NCBI GenBank assembly: GCA_026874595.1
Contig: JAPPUL010000068.1
Span: 2,021,001-2,085,000, forward strand
Direction: 5' to 3'
Origin: Sipunculus nudus
Taxonomy: Eukaryota; Annelida; Sipuncula; Golfingiida; Sipunculidae
Length of the DNA: 64,000 bases
Shown: positions 1 through 9,630 of the stretch, piece after piece
How positions within the stretch are numbered: position 1 is the stretch's first letter
Layout of the letters: every line of letters begins with the position of its first letter
Position numbers and translations under genes: made by a program
The notes under the pieces: generated by a model
What the model saw: only the letters and a program-made list of their open reading frames with translations
Told to the model about the DNA's origin: nothing
Databases searched by the model: none

Positions 1-111
1 CTGAGCACAAACAAAAAGCATCATAACAAGCTCTTCTATAACCTCATCTTTTGTCTTGCTTGATAGGTTAACTGATATTGCTTCTGGTATTAATACATCT
101 GTTATCTTCAA
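1..111 (-). CDS. ptsN: PTS IIA-Ntr protein PtsN, N-terminal part (runs off window start)
   Basis: Only the first 37 codons lie in the window. The reading KITDVLIPEAISVNL followed by SKTKDEVIEELV matches the usual start of nitrogen-PTS EIIA proteins, which accept phosphate from the PTS-Ntr chain and regulate metabolism and potassium transport. The likely start is TTG, overlapping the hpf stop codon as TTGA, so the two genes are probably translationally coupled. The order rpoN-hpf-ptsN is the classic proteobacterial one and supports the call. The phosphorylated histidine lies beyond the window. The identity is inferred from a short stretch plus context. Confidence 0.72.
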   Translation of the reverse strand, partial: MKITDVLIPEAISVNLSSKTKDEVIEELVMMLFVCAQ

Positions 112-887
112 TTCACCCCGCCACCAGATGTTATTAATGCTAGACTTTTATTACTTCTTGTGTATATTATACTAAGTCCGTATTCTGTAGGATCATTAAA
201 TATGACATAGCCTACTGGATTTTCTAACACTTTATCTATTGCTCTTTTTATATCTAGTTCCTCTATCTCGTATATACTTGTTCCTACATACTCCATCTTT
301 TCTCCTTCCAATTTAACATTTTTTCTTTCCCATCTACCATTCCGCCTCTCTATCAAAGAATAAGTATTATCTTTTTCCATTAAAGCTATACTTTCATGAA
401 ATCCCTTTTTATCTTCATTATTAAATATTTCAAATTTATGCCTGTTTAACCCAAGCTGAAGTAGTGCCTCAACTGCTCGTTTTGGCTTTGCGGGGACTTC
501 CTTTACCTTTGTTATCTTTACTCCCTCTTCTTCTTCTCTAACTCCTACAAACTCAACATCTCCTATCTCAGATAATAATTCTCGGCCTCCACCCCTACCC
601 TTCCTTTGCTTATACTTTTCTTTATTCCTTACTATCTGTCTCTCAAGTTTTACAAATAATATGTCCAGCGAATTATACATGTCATGGGTATTAACTTCAC
701 ATACGAATATCTTTTCATCCGATTGTAATGTTACTTCTGCTTTATGCTCAAGCTTTTCTATTTCTAATATTAAGTGCACGTTTAGTATGTGTTCAAAATA
801 ATATTTTAACTTACTCACTTTCTTTTTTACATATTCTCTAAGCCCTTCTGTCACTTCCAAATGTCTACCTGTTATCGATATGTTCAT
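108..887 (-). CDS. hpf: Ribosome hibernation promoting factor, long form
   Basis: A 259-residue protein. Residues 1-95 (MNISITGRHLEVTEGLREYV onward) are a typical HPF/YfiA N-domain, which binds the 30S decoding region in stationary phase. The last 60 residues (ending with GYVIFNDPTEYGLSIIYTR and a SLALI end) resemble the C-terminal dimerisation domain of long HPFs that forms 100S ribosomes. Long HPFs are usually near 180-200 residues. Here a charged linker (residues about 96-145) and an extra segment separate the two domains. A strong AGGAGGGG ribosome site precedes the ATG. It lies between rpoN and ptsN in one minus-strand operon. Confidence 0.9.
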   Translation of the reverse strand: MNISITGRHLEVTEGLREYVKKKVSKLKYYFEHILNVHLILEIEKLEHKAEVTLQSDEKIFVCEVNTHDMYNSLDILFVKLERQIVRNKEKYKQRKGRGGGRELLSEIGDVEFVGVREEEEGVKITKVKEVPAKPKRAVEALLQLGLNRHKFEIFNNEDKKGFHESIALMEKDNTYSLIERRNGRWERKNVKLEGEKMEYVGTSIYEIEELDIKRAIDKVLENPVGYVIFNDPTEYGLSIIYTRSNKSLALITSGGGVN

Positions 888-949
888 ATAACCCCTCCTT
901 ATTTGTTTTTATTTCTTTTTAAGCCTTATTAGCTTCCCTTTTATAATTT

Positions 950-2425
950 CTACCTATTATACGATGATTCTATCTTTAACTTCTTTCTATATTTTGAAAC
1001 CGTCCGACGTGCTATCTCTATACCTTGTTTCTTCAAAATCTCTGCTATCTTTTGATCACTTAAACTCTCTTTTGTCCCTTCGTTCGCTATAATCCCTTTT
1101 ATCACTTCTTTTATACTACGGCTTGATATTATATTACTTCCCTTTCCTATCCCTCCTGAAAACAAGTATTTTAACTCATATATACCCCAAGGAGTTTCGA
1201 CATACTTATTTGACACAACACGGCTTACCGTTGATTCATGCATATTTATTCTTTCTGCTATATCTTTCAATATCAGCGGCCTTAAATATCTTGCTCCTTT
1301 TTTAAAAAAATCGTCCTGCAACATTACAAGCTGTTCCATCACCTTAAGCATAGTCTCTTTTCTCTTCTCTATACTTGTTATTAAGAATTTTGCCTCATTA
1401 TACTTTTCCTTAAAATAACTTTTTGTATCTACATTTAAATCTTTGCTATTTAGTAAACTTTTATATTCTACATTTATCCGTATGTTTGGCGTATATCCAT
1501 CGTTTAGAGTTATTATATATCCTCCACCTATATCTTTACTTGAGTGCTCTATCTTTACATCCGGGCTTATATATTTTGTCTGTTCACTATAAAAGCCTCT
1601 CCCAGGTATCGGTTCAAGCGTGCCTATTATAGTCAAGGCTTCGTCTAATTCTTTTTGGGATACTCTATACTTTATTGACAACTCTTTATAGCGCTTCTTC
1701 TCAAGCAAATGTAGATCGTTTTTTACTAAACTTATTATGAATTCTCTCCTCTCTCCCTTACCCTCTAATTGTATCAACAATACTTCAGCCAAATTACGCC
1801 CGCATACCCCTACTGGCTCAAAGGTTTGTATCTTCTTTATTACTCCTTCTATAACTTCTTTCTTTTCATTAAGAGATTTTGATAGGCTTTCTACGCTTAC
1901 TAATAAATAACCATCATCGTTTAACGACGATATTATCACTTCTCCTATAAAGTATTCTCGCTCCGTTAGCCCTTTTACAAATCTTAACTGCGTTAATAAA
2001 TATTCGGAAAGCCGCTCTTCTGTTCGCTCGCTTTTTATATATTCTTGATTGAAGCTTTCTTCTTTAGCTAGAGTTTTACTGCTATTTTGGCTGCTATAAT
2101 AACCACTGTCACTTGTCTGTTCAAATAACTCAACATCAACCAGCTCGCCTCTTGCACCCTCTCCTTTAACTTCTTCGCCTAATAAAGATTCTTCTTTTGA
2201 AATATCTTCCCCTCTTTCTAGACCACTTATTTCCTCTACTCCTTCTCCTTCTCCTACTTCTTGCTCATTTACACCTTCTTCTAAAAACGGATTTTGAGAT
2301 ATTTCTTGCTCAAGTACTTCGGCAAGTTCCAAACTCGACATCTGTAGTAGCTTTATCCCTTGCTGTAGCTGAGGTGATAATATCTGCTTTTGACTTTGTT
2401 GTAGACCTAGATGCATCTTCTTCAT
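950..2425 (-). CDS. rpoN: RNA polymerase sigma-54 factor
   Basis: A 491-residue sigma-54. The glutamine-rich region I (LGLQQSQKQILSPQLQQ) that contacts activators is at the N-terminus. An acidic low-complexity region II follows (residues about 50-130), then the core-binding region, a helix-turn-helix (DIAERINMHESTVSRVV) and the C-terminal RpoN box ARRTVSKYRKKL that reads the -24 element. It directs activator-dependent promoters, consistent with the NtrC-type activator at 11,442-12,821. The annotated ATG has no clear ribosome site. The ATG three codons further in (2416), preceded by GAAGAAG, is a credible alternative. It sits upstream of hpf in the same operon. Confidence 0.95.
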   Translation of the reverse strand: MKKMHLGLQQSQKQILSPQLQQGIKLLQMSSLELAEVLEQEISQNPFLEEGVNEQEVGEGEGVEEISGLERGEDISKEESLLGEEVKGEGARGELVDVELFEQTSDSGYYSSQNSSKTLAKEESFNQEYIKSERTEERLSEYLLTQLRFVKGLTEREYFIGEVIISSLNDDGYLLVSVESLSKSLNEKKEVIEGVIKKIQTFEPVGVCGRNLAEVLLIQLEGKGERREFIISLVKNDLHLLEKKRYKELSIKYRVSQKELDEALTIIGTLEPIPGRGFYSEQTKYISPDVKIEHSSKDIGGGYIITLNDGYTPNIRINVEYKSLLNSKDLNVDTKSYFKEKYNEAKFLITSIEKRKETMLKVMEQLVMLQDDFFKKGARYLRPLILKDIAERINMHESTVSRVVSNKYVETPWGIYELKYLFSGGIGKGSNIISSRSIKEVIKGIIANEGTKESLSDQKIAEILKKQGIEIARRTVSKYRKKLKIESSYNR

Positions 2426-2479
2426 TTATTTATCTTTTTTTATACTTATATTATTCTATAACTTATTTTCCTTAATTAA

Positions 2480-2522
2480 CGCCTTTCTGTCCCTTGCATT
2501 TGCGCCTTTCTTGTCCCTTGCA
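2480..2522. repeat. Two-copy direct repeat of about 19 bp in the rpoN-lptB gap
   Basis: Two copies of CGCCTTTCTGTCCCTTGCA lie four bases apart; the second has one extra T. The 202-bp gap between lptB (upstream) and rpoN (downstream) otherwise holds only AT-rich sequence. On the coding strand the repeat reads as GCAAGGGACAGAAAGGCG. It lies about 55-100 bp upstream of the rpoN start, so it could be a regulator site for rpoN-hpf-ptsN. This is inferred from position only. Confidence 0.4.
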
Positions 2523-2627
2523 ACTTTAACTGCCATATTCAAAGTATATCATTTTTACTTTTTAAAAGCAATCAATTTTATAACCCTTGTTTAACTTTAT
2601 TAACTGTATCTATTCTACTACTCTATA

Positions 2628-3353
2628 CTACAACGTGAATTTATCTCCCAAATATATCTTTTTTACCCTTTCATTGCTTGCTAGCTCTTTTGGAGTACCA
2701 TAAAATTGTATCTTTCCATCTGCTAAGAGGTATGACCTGTCTGTTATATTCAAAATCTCACGTGCATTATGATCTGTTATCAATACCCCTATCTTTTCTT
2801 TATGTTTTAGTTGTGTTATTATCTTTTGTATCTCTTCAACCGCAATCGGATCTACTCCTGCAAATGGCTCATCTAATAACAAAAATAATGGATTCGATGC
2901 AAGTGCACGTGCTATCTCAGTTCGTCGCCTCTCCCCTCCTGATAACTGAAAGCCATATGCTTTGCGTATATGTACTATATCAAACTCTTCAAGCAACTTC
3001 TCCAACTTCTCCTTCTTCTCTTTCTTGCTCAATTTTTGTATCTCTAATATAGCCTTTATATTCTCTTCTACGCTAAGTTTACGGAATACCGACGATTCCT
3101 GAGACAAATATCCTATACCCAGTTTCGCTCGCTTGTACATTGGGTATCTTGTTATATCCTTTTTATCCAACCTAATCTCTCCTTTATTTGGTAAGACTAG
3201 TCCCACAACCATATAAAACGTTGTCGTCTTACCTGCTCCATTTGGACCCAGAAGACCAATCACTTCTTGATCTTTTATATGAAATGAAACATCCTTTACT
3301 ACCTCTCGCTTTTTATATGATTTGCCTATGTTATTAATCTCGAGTAATGGCAT
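2628..3353 (-). CDS. lptB: LPS export ABC transporter ATP-binding protein
   Basis: This is the cytoplasmic ATPase that powers LPS extraction through LptFGC. Visible motifs are the Walker A GPNGAGKTT near residue 36, signature LSGGERRR, Walker B LLLDEPFAGVDP and the H-loop in ITDHN, all typical of LptB. The open frame extends 12 codons further upstream, but I chose the ATG at 3353 (MPLLEINN). It has AAGGA just before it and lies one base after the stop of the OstA-like gene, implying coupling. Length (about 241 residues) fits the family. It is co-transcribed with the LptA/OstA-like gene, as in Lpt operons. Confidence 0.94.
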   Translation of the reverse strand: MPLLEINNIGKSYKKREVVKDVSFHIKDQEVIGLLGPNGAGKTTTFYMVVGLVLPNKGEIRLDKKDITRYPMYKRAKLGIGYLSQESSVFRKLSVEENIKAILEIQKLSKKEKKEKLEKLLEEFDIVHIRKAYGFQLSGGERRRTEIARALASNPLFLLLDEPFAGVDPIAVEEIQKIITQLKHKEKIGVLITDHNAREILNITDRSYLLADGKIQFYGTPKELASNERVKKIYLGDKFTL

Positions 3354-3354
3354 C

Positions 3355-5940
3355 CTATTCCTTCTTGTCTTCCTTACCCTTAGCGGCATCGTCTTCTATC
3401 TTAACTCCTCCTTTCCGCCTCCCTAATATCACTATTTCTTGTGTTTTCGTATTCAATATTATCTTGTCTCCTGATACGTAACTTGACTCCTCTACTACAC
3501 TTGCATTGTTTAATACCTCTAGTACCTCCTTGCTTTCATAATATTTACCCTGATTCCCATACAAGTTCTTCTTCCCCTGCACTATCTTTATGTTATTTAA
3601 GGCTACAGATTCTCTCTTTTTACCGTACCTAATTATCTTATCTGAAAAAAACGTCAGCTCCCGATCCATATCCTTATACACTGCCTTACCGCGTGCCTGC
3701 ATTACTTCTTCGTTTACTTTATAGCTTATTATGTCTGAGAATACCTTTATTCGTCTAAAAGTATTTATATATTGTCCTTCCTCTTTAACCTCTATTTCTG
3801 TCTCAGCATCATCAAACTCTATCTCTATCCTCCTTCCCGATATTATACTATCCTCTAGCTGAATATACGGCTCGCCTACCATTATATACTTTTCTTTAGC
3901 CTCTTCTCCTGTTGATGGCCTAAATATTATCTTATCTGCAAAACCTGTTAACTTTTCATCCACTAGCTCTCCGTTACCCTCTAGTATGAACTCCTCTTTC
4001 CCTTCCCTATCTTTTGTATACTCTACAGTATCCGCATAAGATTGTTTATAGTCATTTCTATTCATTATATGAGAGTTTCCCTTTACTATTAATCTATCGC
4101 TATATTCCGGGTTATTTACATATGTATATACTTCTATTTCATCTCCCTCCACTGTTACATTAGGTTCTACTACTCTTACCCCTCCTTTCAATATCACTTT
4201 TTCATCGTCTTTATTACTCCCCCGAAGCGGTATGTTATAATAGATTATCTCTTGTGCATACCCTGTACTATCTTCTCTTTCTAGGATAGCATTATCATAT
4301 AAATTCAATACTTCTTTATTACCTTGAGTTTTATAATATATCTCTTCGCCTCTACCTCGTATCCCCTTTCCTTCTATCCTCCCGCTCCCTTTTATCTTTA
4401 TTACCTTATCTTTTATCTCTCCTTTACCACCAAGCCTCTTATACTCTATTTTATCTCCAGATGCTTTGTTTTTTGAATCCAATATCTTGCTATCTCCTAT
4501 TAATATCGCCTCGCCTTTCTCATCATCGTATTCTATATAGTTTGCACTTGCCTTAAAATCTTTTGCTTTATAATATGAACCGCCTTCTAATTTTAATTTG
4601 CTATTACCTCTAAATTCAAGCTTCTGTCCTCCGCCCTCTGTAGCTCCTTCCTTTAACTTGACTGCATCTTTTGCATGCCCCTCTTGCGTATTTAAATTAT
4701 AACTTATATATCCTGCGCTCAAAGACCTCATCCCTCTTTGCTCTATCCTTGCTTGCCCTTCTAGATTTACTATCTTTTCATTTGGATAATATTTTATTAG
4801 ATTCGCTTTCCCTTTTATCTTTATTTTGTTACGGATATCTTTTGCATTTACATCTAATATGTAAAATACTGCGGACCCTCTCATCACCCCCACCCTAACA
4901 CCACCACCTTCCTTATAGTCTATCCTATCTGCAAAAGCTGCACTCTCATAATCATTTACTTGTGCATTCCCTATTAAAGCATATTCTGTTGACTCTTTCT
5001 TTAACTTATACTTTATTAAGCCCGCTCGCCCTATCCGCTTATACACTCCGTAGAATAGTTTAGAAGCTCCTTTCTTACCTAAGCTTTCTACTTTATCTTT
5101 ACTCTCTTCTTTCCTAATATAATATTCATAAACTACTGGCTTGTATTCTAATACGGCACGGGCCGGCTCTGTATTGTAATACGTTATCTTGCCTGCTTGA
5201 AGCACTTTATACGGTTTGCCATTAAGCAGTGAATCTTTAGATGATAACTCCTCTATCTTTGTTTCTCCCTTCAATAACGCTTTCTTCGTCTCTCCGTAAT
5301 TGTATCTTATATGATTTGCTCGTATGTTGCGATTACCATCTTCTATCTTTGCATTCCCATCTAATATTATATCTTTTTCATTTAGTAGTATCTTTATTCG
5401 GTTTGCATTGTATTTTTTACCTTTATCATATATTACAGGCCCATCTTCAAGCAATATCTCTCGTTCTTCTATATTATATGTTACAACTCCTGCCTTCGCA
5501 TTTGTACCCTCTTCGCCTGCCGTTATTCTTACATCTTCTTTTGCTACATATTTACTCGTTCCTATTCGTTCAAGTATTCCGCCATTTAACGTTATATTAT
5601 CCTTTAAGCCTATTAATTTTACTCCTCCAACAAGACGCGCATCCTTTGTATTTACAAAATAATTAAATATATCTCCAAATACCTCTATCCCCTTTTCATA
5701 ATCAAATAATCTTACCTTACCGCTACCCTCTACACGCTTCTCTTCTACATAATATTTAATTATTCCTGCATTAAGCAAATCATTCCCATTCTGCACCCGG
5801 GGTTTGCCTATTAAATCCCAATACTTCCCTTCTCCATGGTAGATCTTCTTCCCTGCATCTATTATCACTGTGTCTACATCACGCCCTACAACAACTCCTA
5901 CGCTCATAAATAATATATATATTATTATTATTTTTTGCAT
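3355..5940 (-). CDS. Large LptA/OstA-like periplasmic LPS-transport protein
   Basis: An 861-residue protein starting with a signal sequence (residues 1-19, MQKIIIIYILFMSVGVVVG). The mature part is a long series of beta-strand repeats alternating short charged strands and Y/N-rich turns. Recurrent patterns such as GDKIEY, ADKIIF, SGRRIEIEF and ASANYIEY are the style of the OstA_N/LptA jellyroll domain. LptA is about 185 residues and forms a periplasmic bridge. This protein carries several repeat lengths and could span more of the envelope as a single chain. It precedes lptB by one base. The exact family member (LptA fusion, OstA-like or AsmA-like) is not resolved. Confidence 0.75.
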   Translation of the reverse strand: MQKIIIIYILFMSVGVVVGRDVDTVIIDAGKKIYHGEGKYWDLIGKPRVQNGNDLLNAGIIKYYVEEKRVEGSGKVRLFDYEKGIEVFGDIFNYFVNTKDARLVGGVKLIGLKDNITLNGGILERIGTSKYVAKEDVRITAGEEGTNAKAGVVTYNIEEREILLEDGPVIYDKGKKYNANRIKILLNEKDIILDGNAKIEDGNRNIRANHIRYNYGETKKALLKGETKIEELSSKDSLLNGKPYKVLQAGKITYYNTEPARAVLEYKPVVYEYYIRKEESKDKVESLGKKGASKLFYGVYKRIGRAGLIKYKLKKESTEYALIGNAQVNDYESAAFADRIDYKEGGGVRVGVMRGSAVFYILDVNAKDIRNKIKIKGKANLIKYYPNEKIVNLEGQARIEQRGMRSLSAGYISYNLNTQEGHAKDAVKLKEGATEGGGQKLEFRGNSKLKLEGGSYYKAKDFKASANYIEYDDEKGEAILIGDSKILDSKNKASGDKIEYKRLGGKGEIKDKVIKIKGSGRIEGKGIRGRGEEIYYKTQGNKEVLNLYDNAILEREDSTGYAQEIIYYNIPLRGSNKDDEKVILKGGVRVVEPNVTVEGDEIEVYTYVNNPEYSDRLIVKGNSHIMNRNDYKQSYADTVEYTKDREGKEEFILEGNGELVDEKLTGFADKIIFRPSTGEEAKEKYIMVGEPYIQLEDSIISGRRIEIEFDDAETEIEVKEEGQYINTFRRIKVFSDIISYKVNEEVMQARGKAVYKDMDRELTFFSDKIIRYGKKRESVALNNIKIVQGKKNLYGNQGKYYESKEVLEVLNNASVVEESSYVSGDKIILNTKTQEIVILGRRKGGVKIEDDAAKGKEDKKE

Positions 5941-5988
5941 CGTTCCTATTATGCTCTTCTTTCTTATATTTTTAATAGTAGTTTTTTT

Positions 5989-7095
5989 CTAATAGTAATT
6001 TACAAAATTCTCTTCTAGGTATTTTCTTTGCGCTTTTGTTACGTTTGTGTAAACACCATGTGGATACTCTTTATAGAGCATTAGCAAATATTTATAACTA
6101 TTATAATAATCCTTTACACTTGCTTTTTTATAATAGCATTGAAATAGCATGTAAAGTACTATTTCTTTTAACTTATAGCCTTTTGCATCTTCAGCCTCTG
6201 CAAAACCTTTCTCCAACAGTAACCTTTCAAAATGTTTTATTGCATCTTTGTAATTACCTTCTGCAAAAGAAATTTTACCAAGCAGTACATTTGCTCTTTG
6301 TTTCTCTTCTAATGCCTTTGTCAAGGTTAGTATGTTTGCGTAGGTCCTTTTGGCTTTCTCATAATTTAAATTATCTTTATATAACTTGCCAAGCCTAAAT
6401 AATAAAGTTACTTTGTCATTCAACTTCTCTTCACTCTCCAATATCTTTTCATATAATCTTATCGCTTCTTCATACCTTTTTAACCTTATTAATACCTCTG
6501 CTTCAAGTAAATAGACTTCTACTAAAAGATTTGACAACTTATAGTTTGATTTATAATATTTTATGTTTTTATAAGCTGCCTTATACAAACCTAATTTATA
6601 TAAGTTTTTTATGTAATTATAATGTGCTTTATCATCATTTAGGAAGTAGCCTCCTCCTTTTTGAGTACTACTCCCTTTTTGAGTACTACTCCCTTCTCTA
6701 TTTACATTACTATCTTTACTCTCTTCTAGCCTTTTAACACTTTTTTCATCGCCAGCCCCTCTTATCACTATCTCATGTCTTTCGTGCTCTTGACTCCTAT
6801 CATATTCATACTCTAATACCACCTCCGTCCTTGATGCTTCAAGTGCTTTGAATATATAGGATTGAAATGGTTCTTTTATATCTTCAAGAAGGCTTAGTTT
6901 GCTTGCATCATAACTTCTTATCCGCCACTCTCCAGGGCCTACTTTTCGCGGCGCTATTACTAGAGTTTGACCCCGTTTTACCTCATGCTTTATCCACTGC
7001 GATTTATACCCATATCCTATATCCAAAGTCTTTGTGAATTGTACTAGCTCCAATAACACAACCATTAATAATACTTTTAATAATACTTTTCTCAA
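5989..7095 (-). CDS. Exported TPR protein
   Basis: A 368-residue protein beginning at a TTG codon with AGGAG five bases upstream. A short hydrophobic signal (residues 1-20) is followed by a beta-rich segment of about 100 residues, a low-complexity STQKGSSTQKGG linker, and at least four TPR units from about residue 155 (for example RYEEAIRLYEKILES, NYEKAKRTYANIL, NYKDAIKHFERLL). The TPR half resembles periplasmic scaffold proteins of the BamD/YbgF type. The gene is the third member of the lptB-ostA-like cluster on this strand, so an envelope role is plausible. No specific function is recognised. Confidence 0.65.
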   Translation of the reverse strand: MRKVLLKVLLMVVLLELVQFTKTLDIGYGYKSQWIKHEVKRGQTLVIAPRKVGPGEWRIRSYDASKLSLLEDIKEPFQSYIFKALEASRTEVVLEYEYDRSQEHERHEIVIRGAGDEKSVKRLEESKDSNVNREGSSTQKGSSTQKGGGYFLNDDKAHYNYIKNLYKLGLYKAAYKNIKYYKSNYKLSNLLVEVYLLEAEVLIRLKRYEEAIRLYEKILESEEKLNDKVTLLFRLGKLYKDNLNYEKAKRTYANILTLTKALEEKQRANVLLGKISFAEGNYKDAIKHFERLLLEKGFAEAEDAKGYKLKEIVLYMLFQCYYKKASVKDYYNSYKYLLMLYKEYPHGVYTNVTKAQRKYLEENFVNYY

Positions 7096-7152
7096 TATCT
7101 CCTCTCTTTACTTTCTTCTTATCAATTCTTCTTTACTTAGCTTTTACCTTCC

Positions 7153-7392
7153 TTACGGAGCTTCTTTAGGCTCTTGCGGTATTACTGTGTCCGCTCGCTC
7201 AAGCGCTTTGTAATATAGATGTTTCATATTAAGTTCCTTTACTGCCGCTCGGCGAGATAGTTCCATCTCACGCCTTTTCATCAACGATATTGCTAGCACC
7301 AGTATTATTACTAATAGCAAACACAGTAATAATATTCGCTTCCAATAACGCGATATCAACTCTCTTACTGTATTTAATATGTCTAATAGCAT
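7153..7392 (-). CDS. Small single-pass membrane protein, unknown function
   Basis: A 79-residue product with one strong membrane helix (residues about 18-37, ILLLCLLLVIILVLAISL) and a positively charged flank, then a helical tail ending in a PQEPKEAP stretch. A ribosome site AAGGAAG precedes the ATG. It is the first gene of the minus-strand envelope cluster and sits opposite folC across a 193-bp divergent promoter region. Its size and single anchor recall LptC, but it lacks the LptC beta-domain, so I do not assign that name. Confidence 0.5.
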   Translation of the reverse strand: MLLDILNTVRELISRYWKRILLLCLLLVIILVLAISLMKRREMELSRRAAVKELNMKHLYYKALERADTVIPQEPKEAP

Positions 7393-7585
7393 TATGTCTT
7401 CCTTGTCTTTTTATCTCTTTGTTCTTTTTGCTCTCTTTAAAAACAATTTTATAAAAACAATTTTATCCTTTTTTTTATTTTTATTTTCCCTTTTCTCATA
7501 TCGGGTTATTAACTTTTTTGTTTATTATTAATTTTTTACCGTAATCTTTCTTGGAACCCTTGCTTAGCATAAAAGCATATCTCTT

Positions 7586-8911
7586 ATGAGACAGTTTAAA
7601 AGCATTAACCACCTCTTCGATTTCATTTATTCTCATGTCAACTATGAACAAAAGAATAATATCCCTTACAAAACTTCATTCTCTTCTAATATCGTCTTGC
7701 AGGCTCTTTACCTTCTTCATAATCCTCATCGCAAATTTAAAATTATTCATATTGCCGGCACCAACGGGAAGGGCTCTTTCACTTATATCTTGTCTGCCCT
7801 CCTGCATTCCAGGAAGTTAAGCGTCGGCGCTTTTACTTCGCCTCACCTTATAACTCTAAATGAGCGCATCCTTATTAATCATTCTAATATCTCGGATGAC
7901 ATGCTTATTAATGCTGCTAACTACATCTATTCCATTTATCATAACTTATCTTCTAAACCTTCTTTCTTTGAACTTATTACCATTATCGCTCTTGCCGCTT
8001 TCTCTTTAGCCAATTGCAAATATGTTATCTTAGAAACAGGTCTTGGGGGACGCCTTGATAGTACCAACTTCGCTTCCGATAAACTCTCTGTCATTAATAC
8101 CATCGATTACGACCATACCAGCTCTTTAGGTAATTCCATCTATGATATTGCTTCTGAGAAAGCTGGCATTATCAAAAAATCTAATATCGTTCTTATCGGA
8201 AAACAAAGGCATAGTGTTTTATCTCTAATTACTAAAACCGCTGTCAGCCAAAAGGCAGCTAGGATCATCGCTTATAACAAAGATTTCTATATTAAGAATT
8301 TTAAACGATTAAATAATTCCAAATATTTCTCCTTCGACCTATCATCAAATCTACATCCACAGACTAGCATCTTTTCTAACTTAATCCCTCTACATCAATC
8401 TTTAAACATTTCTCTTGCCATTCAGGCTTTGTTTTTACTTAATATTCATTGCTCTTTTGACCATATTAACCTTTCTTTGCAAAACTTATCTCTAAAGGGC
8501 CGTTTCCAATACTTCAAAAATATTTGCCATACCATTATCGATGGCGCTCATAACCCTCATGCCGTTAAAGCTCTTTTCTTAAACCTTAAAATTCATTTTA
8601 AGACCTCGAAATACAAAGTCCTTATTATTTCTATTAATTATGGCAAGGATTTTAAAGCCATTATCCGTACGCTTAGCCCTTTTTTTGACTTAATTATTAT
8701 TTGTCCTCTTAAAACATCTTTCAAAAAAGATATTTCTAAACAAATATTTTCTTTTACCAAATCTATTCACAACAATACCATATTCAAAAACTCTTTTATT
8801 AACGCTTTTTTCTTCGCTAAACAATTTTTGCAAAAAGATGACCTTTTGGTTATTACTGGCTCTTTCTATCTTGTTGGACAGGCTTTAGAATATATTAAAT
8901 CTAAATATTAA
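7586..8911 (+). CDS. folC: Folylpolyglutamate synthase / dihydrofolate synthase
   Basis: A 441-residue Mur-ligase-family enzyme adding glutamate to folates with ATP. The P-loop IAGTNGKGS is near residue 57. ETGLGGRLDSTN follows near residue 152, and the C-terminal-domain signature DGAHNPHA is near residue 320. Length fits the family. It is a lone plus-strand gene between minus-strand operons. Its codons are pyrimidine-rich on the coding strand (C exceeds G in the lines I counted), unlike plus-strand genes at 13-27 kb, suggesting long residence on this strand. The start lacks a clear ribosome site. Confidence 0.93.
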   Translation: MRQFKSINHLFDFIYSHVNYEQKNNIPYKTSFSSNIVLQALYLLHNPHRKFKIIHIAGTNGKGSFTYILSALLHSRKLSVGAFTSPHLITLNERILINHSNISDDMLINAANYIYSIYHNLSSKPSFFELITIIALAAFSLANCKYVILETGLGGRLDSTNFASDKLSVINTIDYDHTSSLGNSIYDIASEKAGIIKKSNIVLIGKQRHSVLSLITKTAVSQKAARIIAYNKDFYIKNFKRLNNSKYFSFDLSSNLHPQTSIFSNLIPLHQSLNISLAIQALFLLNIHCSFDHINLSLQNLSLKGRFQYFKNICHTIIDGAHNPHAVKALFLNLKIHFKTSKYKVLIISINYGKDFKAIIRTLSPFFDLIIICPLKTSFKKDISKQIFSFTKSIHNNTIFKNSFINAFFFAKQFLQKDDLLVITGSFYLVGQALEYIKSKY

Positions 8912-8942
8912 ATCTAAACACCTTAAGTCCTCTATAAGTCCT

Positions 8943-9596
8943 CTATAACCCTATCCCCTCCTTTAAATCTATATTTTGTCTTTTTAACTCTCTTTCTAGC
9001 TTCTTGAACTTCCTTAGATATATATTTGCAACAAAATAATTCCTTTTCTCTTTATAAAGTATTGCCATGTTGAAATAATAATACGCTAGATGTAATGCCT
9101 TTTTAGGGCCTTTTAACGTATTTTTTAGTGCTAGCTTATAATAATACACTCCTTTCTTGTAATCTTTCGTTTGCCGATACGCAAGTGCCATATTATTATA
9201 ACTATTACTTATCGCCTCTGCCCTATTATACTTCTTTGCTAAATATAACGATAGATTATAATATTTTAACGCCTCTTCTAAATTATTATGCTTTGAGTGC
9301 GAGTTGCCTAATAAATTGTAACCCCTTAGAAGTCCTTCTTTATCCTTTGACTCTTTACTGAAATATATATATTGTTTGTAATATTCAAATGCCTTATCGT
9401 ACTCATTCAAGGCTGTTGATATATTTCCAAGCCTTAAATAGGCCGGTTTATAACTAAAGTTTATACTAAGTGCTTTACGGCATAAATATCTTGCTTTCTT
9501 ATAATCTCTATTAAAGTATGGTATGTCGCTTTGTTTGAAGAAATCTGCTTCCTTCGTCTTCTCTATTTGCTTCTCTATTTGTTTTTTTGTCTCCAC
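8943..9596 (-). CDS. TPR repeat protein
   Basis: A 217-residue protein with no signal peptide and about five TPR motifs from residue 30 onward (YDKAFEYYKQYI, NLEEALKYYNLSLYLAKKY, DYKKGVYYYKLALK, ending with a lysine-rich helix). It starts at GTG, with GAGG eight bases upstream. The TPR stack suggests a cytoplasmic scaffold for protein-protein contacts. It is convergent with folC and lies 34 bp downstream of the phosphohexomutase, so it may be co-transcribed with that gene. No partner can be named from sequence. Confidence 0.65.
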   Translation of the reverse strand: METKKQIEKQIEKTKEADFFKQSDIPYFNRDYKKARYLCRKALSINFSYKPAYLRLGNISTALNEYDKAFEYYKQYIYFSKESKDKEGLLRGYNLLGNSHSKHNNLEEALKYYNLSLYLAKKYNRAEAISNSYNNMALAYRQTKDYKKGVYYYKLALKNTLKGPKKALHLAYYYFNMAILYKEKRNYFVANIYLRKFKKLERELKRQNIDLKEGIGL

Positions 9597-9630
9597 TTTA
9601 TAGGCCTCAAAGCATTTTATATGTTTTATA

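Noticed and set aside
2197-2475. Plus-strand leucine-rich ORF opposite rpoN
   Set aside because: Antisense shadow of the acidic region of rpoN; low-complexity L/H/Y translation is typical of the reverse of E-rich coding DNA. The same holds for most plus-strand ORFs opposite minus-strand genes.
7153-7392. LptC
   Set aside because: It has a single anchor of suitable size but no LptC-like beta domain.
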